Source: Clostridia bacterium (GTDB lineage Bacteria; Bacillota; Sulfobacillia; SLMV01). From it: 11,592 nucleotides of DNA. The stretch covers positions 1 through 11,592 of the forward strand of contig SLMV01000185.1 in assembly GCA_007133365.1 (NCBI GenBank). Direction: 5' to 3'. Below the pieces are notes generated by a model. It did not search any database. It had not been told where the DNA came from and saw only the letters and a program-made list of their open reading frames with translations. The position numbers and the translations under genes are program-made. Positions 1-6,844 of this stretch are shown one piece after another (the stretch's first letter is position 1; the number at the start of each line of letters is the position of its first letter).

Positions 1-136
1 GCCGCTCTCACTATGCCTTTAAACTGCTCTATCGTCAGCTTGGTGCTGACAATGGCATAAAGATGATATTGTATTATCCGCTGGTGCATTATGGGCGCGG
101 GGCAGAACCACGACTCATGCAACGAAAAACCATAAT
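1..136. other. Window edge with ambiguous open frames
   Basis: No gene can be called with confidence. On the plus strand a frame is open from base 3 to a TGA at 201-203 (about 66 residues with no start inside the window), so it could be the C-terminus of a gene entering from the left and overlapping the end of the CPBP pseudogene. On the minus strand another frame is also open from just past the CPBP stop to the window edge. I recognise neither product. Both frames being open over so short a distance is not evidence for either. Confidence 0.25.
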
Positions 137-935
137 CTATGTCAGGTTTAACCCCGAAATGGCCAGTCCGATAATGAAGAAGCCCACGTGGGTTGCGGCA
201 TGAGAGACCATGGCGGCTTCCAGACTACGACGCCAGAAAAGCCAGCCAAAAATGACACCGCCGATGGCATTTAGAAAAACAGTTCGAATGATGATTAGCG
301 TGGTTAGCGGGACCAGGCTCGCCATTGCCGGGAGATGGCCGATTCCAAAGAAGACGGCGGAGAGGATGGCTGTCCAGATAACCCCTTTGGGAAGATGGGT
401 GTTAGACCGATTAAACAAGCGCCATTCCAGCCAGGTAAAAAGGGACATTCATCCCCAACGTAGCATAATCTCTTCCGTAATACCGCCATACAAAAGGCCC
501 ATACCGAGCTGCGAGAGGGGATCAATCTCTGCTATTTCTAATGCCTGGAATTCCGGGCCCAAAAAAAGGAACGAAAGCGAGATCTAATGCTACAATCACG
601 ATCGCGAAGGCGAACCCTAGGATGACCGCCAAACCCAATTGTGGGTGCAACCTGGGAAGAAGCGTCCGCCCCAGGGCGAATTTCTCATAAACGAAGGAAA
701 CCAGGGCCCATACGCGGAGCAGTCCGGCAACCCATCAGGGTGGCGACGAACACTATAGCACTGGGGTTATGAGTTGGAGAAGGATGAGGACAAAAACGGG
801 CATATCAGCTAGTTCCGGATAATACGCGAGGCTTTCCTCCGGTTGGGTTTGAATGACAAGAAGCAAGGATAAGACGCCGATAAGTCCCAGAAGAAATAGC
901 GCGACAAAACCTCGCCCAAATAGGAATTTGGACAT
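137..935 (-). pseudogene. Broken CPBP-family intramembrane metalloprotease
   Basis: CPBP (CAAX protease/bacteriocin-processing, 'Abi') proteins are multi-helix membrane proteases of about 250-300 residues. Read on the minus strand, all their signature motifs survive: EEIMLR at about 457-474 (EExxxR), FGIGH around 335-350 (FxxxH) and SHAATH near 185-205. The likely start is the ATG at 933-935 with an AAGGGAG 6 bases upstream, followed by MSKFLFGRG and a first membrane helix. The frame breaks four times: one base missing near 757-761 (LITPV then AIVFVATLM), one extra base near 730-734 (back to VAGLLRVWALV), one extra base in the A7 run at 561-567 (before LGPEFQALEIAE), and an in-frame TGA at 449-451 between EEIMLRWG and MSLFTWLEW. 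The summed length (about 265 codons) fits a full-length family member, so the gene was complete before decay. Sequencing error could explain the homopolymer site, less easily all four. Confidence 0.82.
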
Positions 936-941
936 TGGCAT

Positions 942-1841
942 CTCCCTTCGTACGACACCGGGGTAGCCGGTAACCTAGTTGTTGGTATTTCCAATAATAT
1001 GCCATCGGAAATTCGTGATGACCATAATCTTAATCAAAGTTTACATCCGGAAAATTCCCTGACTCAATCGAATCGTCGTCATCCTTGATGCGCCAAAAAA
1101 CAGGTCGGGTTTCTCCTCGGTAGATGGTGGTCATGGCTTTTCTGAGCGATGCAGCAATATAGTTGATAGTGAGAGCCAAGTAGAAATCCGATTAACTCTA
1201 ACTACATGTTGGCGGTCCCTTGATTTTTTGGAGTCAAGGATGCTCCAAGGCGTTGGGATCATCGAGTGTTGGCACATTCGATATTTTATGCTTAAGTGGG
1301 GAATTTGTTTGCGAAGCGCCTGAGGGCATAACTGGTTGTCCGAAATGCGTTGGCTTCTAATGTGGATTGTCGACTTGGCGATTTTGGGATAACCACATCA
1401 AAAACCGCGTTCATAACTCAAAACTCAGTGACATTTCGAAAATACCTGCGTTTGCGACCATGTAAGGCTAAGAACTGTCATCGCGAGATCGCCTCCTTCG
1501 CGGTCAGTACCGCCGGCCGAACCCAATGTGGAGATACCTGCCATGGTATTCAACTCAAGCAGAGTCGGTTGCCTGCTGAGATGGCGAATGCCCAGATAGT
1601 GCGATCTTATGTCTCCCCTATGGCTACGCGGGAGTTCTCTTGAGAAGATACATATATGACGCCTGTGTGCTTAAGTCGCAGGTTCTTAACCGTCGGCGTT
1701 ATAGTGAAATAAAGGTGCCCATAATGCCCGTCAGGCAGGGCAAGTAAGGCGCGGTGAACGATAGCGCATAATCGAGGCATCGATGTAACTAGTGGCGATA
1801 ATAGTTCGCAGGGCTGCCGGTGTTTTCGCAAACCGACACGA
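942..1841. other. Long stretch without a recognisable gene
   Basis: No frame here carries a protein I recognise. The longest open frames, near 1350-1643 on the plus strand and 1607-1888 on the minus strand, lack convincing ribosome binding sites and have arginine/cysteine/serine-rich, non-family-like translations. The bases just right of 935 would hold the old promoter of the CPBP gene, but I see no clear hexamer pair. Two short, mutually exclusive inverted repeats lie at 1218-1248. The density of broken frames suggests old decayed DNA. Confidence 0.5.
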
Positions 1842-1967
1842 CTAGCCGTTCTTTTTCTCCAGTTCCTTCTTAAGGTCCTCCACCTCATTTTTTAGTGCAC
1901 CTACCTGGGCAAGAGCCGCTAGGGCGAAAACAAAAGCAATGGGTGCCAGTAAACCAACATATTGCAT
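1842..1967 (-). CDS. Small membrane-anchored coiled-coil protein, 41 aa
   Basis: ATG at 1965-1967 to TAG at 1842-1844 encodes 41 residues. Residues 3-24 form one strongly hydrophobic alanine/leucine/valine/phenylalanine-rich helix (starting YVGLLAPIAFVFALAALA). From about residue 25 to the end the protein is a charged stretch (LKNEVEDLKKELEKKNG) with leucine/valine at heptad-like spacing, so a short coiled coil outside the membrane helix is likely. This one-helix-plus-basic/acidic-tail design is common among tiny uncharacterised proteins of Bacillota; their function is not known to me. A purine-rich AAAGAAGTGA lies upstream at suboptimal quality. It is flanked by decayed sequence yet has an uninterrupted, well-organised reading frame, which argues for a real gene. 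It could oligomerise or act as a small membrane modulator, but this is inference. Confidence 0.62.
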   Translation of the reverse strand: MQYVGLLAPIAFVFALAALAQVGALKNEVEDLKKELEKKNG

Positions 1968-2066
1968 GGAGCATCACTTCTTTCCGAGAAGATTCAGAGT
2001 ATGTGAGTTTGGCGCATTATCTGATTTCACACCAAACGCTCTGAGTGTATTGTATGAGGAAACTAT

Positions 2067-2168
2067 TCGCCGTTTTCCTCCTGGATTCCCCCTGATGGTG
2101 AATCTGTGGGCCCGATGGACTAGCCGATCAAGGATGGCATTAGCAACAGTGGTTCGAAAACTGAGGCC
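2067..2168 (-). pseudogene. Remnant of IS21-type IstB ATPase C-terminus
   Basis: IstB is the AAA+ helper ATPase of IS21-family transposition; its C-terminal helical part typically reads like 'ADAILDRLVHNAHRIELKG'. The minus strand encodes VANAILDRLVHRAHRFTIRG at about 2088-2147, followed by NPGGKRR, matching this pattern in order and spacing. The surrounding frame (open from about 2393 to the TGA at 1974) shows no Walker A or B motif, and no IstA transposase is adjacent, so only a fragment survives. The identification is by eye from family knowledge. A chance match over about 20 residues is unlikely but possible. Confidence 0.55.
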
Positions 2169-2565
2169 CCTTCCTCCTGCCGATGCTTTACGTGCACAGC
2201 GGTTCCTTGGTGGTACTTCGTTTGTTTGTGTTGGCCGCAGTATTTTGCTCGTCATGAGCGGCATCATTTTTGTCGGAGCACCGAGAACGGCTGCATGAAC
2301 GAAAGTTGAGTCCAATAGTTTCGCCACATTTTTCCAGCGATCGATCAATGTGTTGGGCAATTCTTCAAGGGAATGGGGAGGTCGTCGCGAAACCTATAAT
2401 GGTGAGGGCAGGCACCTCACATAGCGTTGAAGATAATTGGGCGTAATCGACCGTAGGGTATAATCCCATGTGACATCAATCTTTAAATCGACAGAGTACC
2501 TGGATTTCAAATTGGAGTGAAGTATTCTAAATGACGGACTCGGTTGATTTGGTGTTTCAATCGAT
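2169..2565. other. Non-coding or decayed stretch upstream of MFS gene
   Basis: Apart from the frame that continues the IstB remnant, no recognisable coding sequence is present. A minus-strand open frame at 2394-2633 starts from a GTG without a ribosome binding site and runs antisense to the start of the MFS gene, so I treat it as a shadow. I see no clear promoter hexamer pair for the MFS gene. Confidence 0.4.
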
Positions 2566-3855
2566 ATGTGTTTTGGCCATTGGTCACTTCGAAAGGAGTC
2601 AAGAATCATTAATCGCCAATCCTCTCCCCGCACCGGTAAAGATTTGACGAAGTTCTTGCTGTTTCTTTCCCTTCCTTATTTAGCATCCAGCCTGAGTTCG
2701 GGGGGGTTTGTGGCCATGCTCCCTTTAGTAAGAGAGGAGTTCATGCTCAGCCGAACGGCAGTCGGGGCTTACACCACCGTGTTCTTTCTAAGTGCTGCCC
2801 TGATGGCGATTATCACTGGCAATGTGGTCGATCGATTGGGATCGAAAAAGGGCATTGTGCTTGGGATGAGTGGAATGGGTGTGGCCATGCTTCTCTACGG
2901 ATTAGCACCGTCCTATTTGTTTCTGCTCGGTTTGGTCTTGTTGGCTGGATTCGGATTTAGCATTATCACACCCGCCGTCACGCGCGCCGTGATAATGGAA
3001 GCACCGCCGGCTAAACGGGCAGTGTCACTCGGGATCATGCAATCGGGCATCGGCATTGGCGGCGTGATCGGTGCGAGTCTATTACCAATTCTCGGGGTGG
3101 CTTTGGGGTGGCGATTGACCATTCAGGCGGCGGCTAGTTTTTCGCTTATCATCGCGATCATGCTTGCGTTTATCTACCGAGAAGACGTGACGTCAAATAC
3201 AATAGAAACGACCGGACCATCGCTGGGAGCAAGAATCTTTTCGCTGCTGAAGGATCGGAGCCTTCTTTGGATCTGTTTACTGGGTACGATCTATGGGGCG
3301 GTCACCACATCGGCGACCGCACATTATGCCGTCTTTTTGACCGATGATCTCTATTTTCGTGCTGGCATCGTTGGACTGGGTCTGGCGATGGTTCATATTG
3401 GGGGCATCGTCGGACGTCCGATTTGGGGCTGGCTTTCGGATGGCTTTTTCGGTGGCAACCGAGGCCAGACCTTGTTCGCCCTGGGTTTGATGAGCGGATG
3501 TCTTTACCTGATGATTGGTCTTCTTTTGGCCGGGAACGGCACCTCAGCTGCGGTTATTTTCCTGTTCTCGTTTCTGCTGGGCACAACGGCGCTCAGTTGG
3601 ATTGGTATCTTTTTCATAACGGTCGGCGAATTTGTCGGCCCGGACGAGACTGGAATGGCAACTGGTTTAGCCCTGGTTTTCACCCGGGTTGGAATGCTCG
3701 CAGCGCCGCCTATTTTTGGTCTGATTGCGGATACTTCCGGCAGCTATCAAGCCAGTTGGCTCGCATTTGGCATCCTGATCGTCGGCGTGGCGATTATTTA
3801 TCGGTTTGGAATTCTTGGTAGGGAAGTATCACTTTACAACGAAAATGAAACGTGA
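2566..3855 (+). CDS. MFS transporter, 12 TM helices
   Basis: A major facilitator superfamily secondary transporter of the inner membrane, about 415-429 residues as usual for the family. Twelve hydrophobic helices can be traced. Between helices 2 and 3 the family motif A is present as GNVVDRLGSKK (residues 85-95 counted from the ATG at 2566). A glycine-rich GIMQSGIGIGGVIGASLLP in helix 5 resembles the antiporter motif C region, and a degenerate motif A copy (GRPIWGWLSDG) follows helix 8. The style recalls cyanate/nitroimidazole or oxalate/formate-type carriers; the substrate cannot be told from sequence. The 5' end is uncertain. ATG 2566 has no ribosome binding site, whereas AAAGGAG at 2592-2598 points to in-frame ATC 2605 or ATT 2608, and TTG 2644 is another option. 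The protein core begins near residue 30. There is no operon partner: 574 bases separate it from the next gene. Confidence 0.88.
   Translation: MCFGHWSLRKESRIINRQSSPRTGKDLTKFLLFLSLPYLASSLSSGGFVAMLPLVREEFMLSRTAVGAYTTVFFLSAALMAIITGNVVDRLGSKKGIVLGMSGMGVAMLLYGLAPSYLFLLGLVLLAGFGFSIITPAVTRAVIMEAPPAKRAVSLGIMQSGIGIGGVIGASLLPILGVALGWRLTIQAAASFSLIIAIMLAFIYREDVTSNTIETTGPSLGARIFSLLKDRSLLWICLLGTIYGAVTTSATAHYAVFLTDDLYFRAGIVGLGLAMVHIGGIVGRPIWGWLSDGFFGGNRGQTLFALGLMSGCLYLMIGLLLAGNGTSAAVIFLFSFLLGTTALSWIGIFFITVGEFVGPDETGMATGLALVFTRVGMLAAPPIFGLIADTSGSYQASWLAFGILIVGVAIIYRFGILGREVSLYNENET
2592..2598 (+). promoter_or_regulatory. Strong ribosome binding site without a standard start codon
   Basis: AAAGGAG is the best Shine-Dalgarno near the 5' end of the MFS gene. 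The in-frame codons at normal spacing are ATC (2605, 6 bases away) and ATT (2608, 9 bases away), not ATG, GTG or TTG. Either a rare start codon is used, or an original ATG was lost by a point mutation. Confidence 0.5.
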
Positions 3856-3870
3856 TGGCCAAATGGTCTT

Positions 3871-4277
3871 CTAAAGAATTAGCACCATCTTTTCCTGTCC
3901 AATTTTTAGCATCGTTCGAAATCCTGCTTTCATCGCCAGGGGATTGGGTGTTTTCTTCTTCGCATCTTCAGCGCGAATGAGGAGCACGATGAGTCCCCTT
4001 TGTATCTTGAGATCACCACACCTGCTTCCTGATGGCGCGAGCCGCTATATCCTCGGAAGGATATGCCCCATCTTGTCTAGAAGACAACAAACAACAATAA
4101 GGGAGCCGGCCAAAGCAAAAGTGGTTATTTGATCAATTTTACCGACTCAGCATTCACCAGCATTTCTAATGCGCTAGCGACCGGAATTGGTAGTATCCTC
4201 ATTTTGTCTTGTTCGGCGATGCCTAGAGAAACGCTATGACGGCTTAGATTTTGGCAAACGAGGTGAACGACCAGGTC
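3871..4277 (-). pseudogene. Possible decayed gene of unknown family
   Basis: The 574-base gap between the MFS gene and the TM-helix protein gene holds no intact gene, but minus-strand frames look protein-like in pieces. One frame is open from 4277 down to a TAA at 4125 and contains SVSLGIAEQDKMRILPIPVA. A second carries TTFALAGSLIVVCCLLDKMG down to a TAG at about 4045, and the same frame then resumes and ends in KAGFRTMLKIGQEKMVLIL at a TAG at 3871-3873. The last 38 residues could start from a GTG at 3985-3987 preceded by AAAGGGG, so a tiny separate gene is an alternative. I recognise no family. The pieces may be coincidence. Confidence 0.22.
4047..4064. repeat. Perfect short hairpin
   Basis: ATATCCT and AGGATAT form a perfect 7-base inverted repeat around the tetranucleotide CGGA. 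No T-tract follows on either strand, so it is not an ordinary terminator. It lies inside the gap between the MFS and TM-helix genes and may be chance. Confidence 0.4.
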
Positions 4278-4429
4278 TCATTCTGGCCACCATCAGAGAA
4301 GTTGTTGCCAGAATAGCGGCAGTAATAACGGACACTGGATGCTTTGATTTCCCCGGGTTTTATTCTAATTTTGACAACGGTTTGAGCATCAGATGTTTGA
4401 AACTGGAAACCGAAAGGAGTGAACATTCG

Positions 4430-5923
4430 ATGATACTGGATCAGCTAAGTACTGAATTATTGGAGCTAGTCCCCATTGCCGTCGGTGCGATTGTGGTGTT
4501 GGTCGTCGGTTGGTTGGTTGCTCTTATTTTGGCGGGAGCGGTCCGACGGGGCGTGACGCGTACGAACTTCGGGAGCAAATTGGCGAACTGGCTCAAGGGA
4601 GATGAGGAAGGCGAGGCCAATGAGGCAGCGAGTTGGGCTGGCCGCGTAACGTATTATCTGGTGATGTTTTTCGTTTTGGTGGCCTTCTTTCAAGTATTGG
4701 GTCTGACCTTCATTGCGGAACCACTGCGCGGATTCTTAAACCAGATTTTTGAATATTTGCCGCGGGTGTTGGCGGCCGGTGCATTGCTATTATTGGCTTG
4801 GGTTATCGCGACGATTCTGAAGATCGCATTGACGCGAATACTGGAAACGGCCAAAGTTGATGAACGATTGGGTGAGACGGCGGATATCGAGGTAGAAGGG
4901 CGCACGTCGATCGTCTCATTATTGACAAACGTTGTTTACTGGTTGGTTTTCCTTTTCTTCCTACCTGCGATTTTAAATGCTCTGGCGCTAGAAGGTTTAC
5001 TCGTTCCGGTTCAAGATATGTTTGTCGTGATTCTCGCCTTCCTTCCCAATATCCTAGCGGCGGCGATTATTTTGCTGCTGGGTTGGTTTGGTGCCCGAAT
5101 TCTCCAACGCTTAGCGACGAAGTTGACGAATGCTTTCGGTATTGACCGAATTACCGATGTGGCAGGCGTGTCGAACGTCTTGGGCGAACAACGCCTTTCC
5201 GGTTTAATTGGGATTTTGGTCTATGCGTTTGTGATGATCTTCGCGGTAATTGCCGCTTTGAACGCCTTGGCATTGGAGGCCATTACGGCACCCGCAAGCG
5301 CCATGCTGGGGATGATCCTAGCGGCCCTGCCGGCCATTTTCGGTGCGGTGCTCATTCTGGCGATCGCCTACTTGGTTGGTAAGATCCTGGCGGGATTGGC
5401 GACGAATGTGTTGGCAGCTGCGGGGTTTGACAATATTTTAGAGCGTCTTGGCCTCAGTGATGCTTCGCTCGAAGGGACCACTTCGCCATCGCACATCGTC
5501 GGTGTCATTGTGCTAACCGCCGTCATGCTGTTTGCCGGCATTGAAGCGGCGAGCCTACTTGGTTTTGGACTGGTTGCGGACCTTCTCGCTCAAATCACGA
5601 TGATCCTAGGTCAGATCGTGGTAGGAGTCGTCATTTTCGGTATTGGCCTTTATCTTGCCGGATTGGCCTATCGTGCCATTTTGGCAAGCGGGGGTGCTCA
5701 GGCTCGACTATTGGCGCAGATTGCCTGGGTGGCGATTCTGCTCTTAGTGGGCGCAATGGCCTTAAGCCAAGTTGGAATTGCACGTGAAATTGTGACGATT
5801 GGCTTTGCGATTGTACTCGCCACGGTGGCGCTGACGGTCGTCATCGCCTTTGGCATTGGAGGTCGCGATTTAGCGGCGAAAGAACTTGAACGTTGGGTTA
5901 ATAAGACGCGATCGGATGAGTAA
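4430..5923 (+). CDS. Mechanosensitive-channel-related conserved TM-helix repeat protein
   Basis: The start is ATG 4430 (MILDQLSTELLELVPIAVGA), supported by AAAGGAG at 4413-4419, 10 bases upstream; the frame is open further upstream but that part is not protein-like. The 497-residue product has five copies of the 'conserved TM helix' unit found in CmpX-like and MscS-related proteins, at about residues 14-40, 110-136, 205-231, 300-326 and 388-414. Each has a glycine/alanine-rich helix ending in a small basic stretch (for example LPNILAAAIILLLGWFGARI). Repeats 1-4 are each followed by a second hydrophobic helix pair and a short loop with G(F/I)D-type residues; the last ends in FGIGGRDLAAKELERW. 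The soluble beta domain and C-terminal domain of true MscS channels are absent. Such proteins sit in the inner membrane and are annotated as mechanosensitive ion channels or linked to envelope stress, but channel activity is unproven. It is monocistronic, with its 3' end facing the ABC operon. Confidence 0.88.
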   Translation: MILDQLSTELLELVPIAVGAIVVLVVGWLVALILAGAVRRGVTRTNFGSKLANWLKGDEEGEANEAASWAGRVTYYLVMFFVLVAFFQVLGLTFIAEPLRGFLNQIFEYLPRVLAAGALLLLAWVIATILKIALTRILETAKVDERLGETADIEVEGRTSIVSLLTNVVYWLVFLFFLPAILNALALEGLLVPVQDMFVVILAFLPNILAAAIILLLGWFGARILQRLATKLTNAFGIDRITDVAGVSNVLGEQRLSGLIGILVYAFVMIFAVIAALNALALEAITAPASAMLGMILAALPAIFGAVLILAIAYLVGKILAGLATNVLAAAGFDNILERLGLSDASLEGTTSPSHIVGVIVLTAVMLFAGIEAASLLGFGLVADLLAQITMILGQIVVGVVIFGIGLYLAGLAYRAILASGGAQARLLAQIAWVAILLLVGAMALSQVGIAREIVTIGFAIVLATVALTVVIAFGIGGRDLAAKELERWVNKTRSDE

Positions 5924-5986
5924 ATTGATCGACCGCCACGTCCATTGATTGTGGTTTAGGTCAAAGGATGTCATGGTTTTGCCTAC

Positions 5987-6054
5987 CGATAGGTGGTCGG
6001 CTCACCGACTGAGCGCTAGCATTTGATCAGAGTCGGTGAACCGGCCACTTATCG
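5987..6054. repeat. Long imperfect inverted repeat between convergent genes
   Basis: Arms at 5987-6010 and 6031-6054 are 24 bases each and complementary at 21 positions. Of the three mismatches, two are G-U compatible in the plus-strand RNA and one is C-A. The loop is 20 bases and itself contains the palindrome AGCGCT. It lies 63 bases past the TM-helix gene and 52 bases past the end of the ABC permease gene, so it could terminate or stabilise transcripts from both sides. There is no T-run on either side, so it is not a canonical intrinsic terminator. A dispersed palindromic repeat or a small mobile-element remnant is an alternative. Confidence 0.75.
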
Positions 6055-6106
6055 AGAGCCGAACGATTTCTTCCCATCATAGGATTAAACGCTTAAACGA
6101 ACCGTC

Positions 6107-6826
6107 TTATCCTTCCATTTGCAATTTGGTGACGCCCCCAGCGAGAAGCACCAATCCAATGCCCCCCATCCATAGTAAGGGGCCCATCAACAGCGACAGA
6201 GAACCTCCCGCGGTCAAGAGATCGCGAAGCGCAGTTGCTGCCCAGCTTTGCGGCGATATTTGGGCAATTCCCCGTATGAAAGGTGAGGCATTGTCAATGG
6301 GGAAAAAGACCCCACCTAACATGGTTCCGACCATGACCACGCCCATCGCCAGTGCCTGGACTTGACCTTGAGTTTTGACAAATCCCGCCAAGAATAGACC
6401 CACACCCGTCATGGCGAAGATATAGATACTTAGGACGAGCACGGTGGCCCAATAACCCTGCTGCCAAGGAGCGCCGAAGAGATATTTACTGGAAAGTAGC
6501 AGGATTAGGGCTTGGGCAAGGCCCGTGACAAACAAGCGTATGAAGTAGCCAATGATGATGTGCCAGTATGACGTGGTACTCGCTCGCATCCGCTGCCAGG
6601 TTCCCGTTTCTTTTTCTTCCAAAATATAGCCTCCGGCGGAGGTGATAAGGTTAAGCGCAACAAACATGACAAGAACGCCGAGGATTGCCATTTCATAGGC
6701 ATCGACTGGCAGAAAACTCATGACCCATGTCATTAGAATTGGCAGGGCGAGAAGGAACATCATCTGAACTGGATCCGCGACCATCTGACGGATCCCAACA
6801 CTTATGATCGCTAGAATTTTTTGCAT
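6107..6826 (-). CDS. ABC-2 type transporter permease
   Basis: The membrane subunit of an exporter-type ABC system, working with the ATPase encoded just upstream. It has 239 residues with six predicted helices at about 21-40, 45-66, 92-112, 128-150, 155-177 and 210-233. Between helices 2 and 3 the segment EEKETGTWQRMRAS (70-83) is the usual ABC-2 coupling element (E-x-x-x-G-T-x-x-R). Helix 5 ends in GGVFFPID, also typical. At this length it is the short form that lacks the large external domain of the roughly 370-residue ABC2_membrane_3 members such as linearmycin exporter permeases. Start ATG 6824-6826 is supported by AAGGGGGA about 6 bases upstream, and only 17 bases separate it from the ATPase stop, so the two genes are cotranscribed. 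Substrate is unknown: drug, peptide or lipid export are all possible. Confidence 0.9.
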   Translation of the reverse strand: MQKILAIISVGIRQMVADPVQMMFLLALPILMTWVMSFLPVDAYEMAILGVLVMFVALNLITSAGGYILEEKETGTWQRMRASTTSYWHIIIGYFIRLFVTGLAQALILLLSSKYLFGAPWQQGYWATVLVLSIYIFAMTGVGLFLAGFVKTQGQVQALAMGVVMVGTMLGGVFFPIDNASPFIRGIAQISPQSWAATALRDLLTAGGSLSLLMGPLLWMGGIGLVLLAGGVTKLQMEG

Positions 6827-6844
6827 GGTTGCTTCCCCCTTAAG

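Noticed and set aside
1350..1643. 97-codon plus-strand open frame
   Set aside because: No ribosome binding site, arginine/serine/cysteine-rich random-looking translation, and no recognisable motif.
1939..2298. 119-codon plus-strand open frame
   Set aside because: It is antisense to the IstB remnant frame, which matches a known family; its own translation does not.
2394..2633. 79-codon minus-strand open frame
   Set aside because: GTG start without ribosome binding site, antisense to the start of the MFS gene, no recognisable product.
4371..4399. Perfect TTGACA upstream of the TM-helix protein gene as a promoter
   Set aside because: The hexamer 17 bases downstream is TGTTTG, a poor -10, so a promoter cannot be supported.
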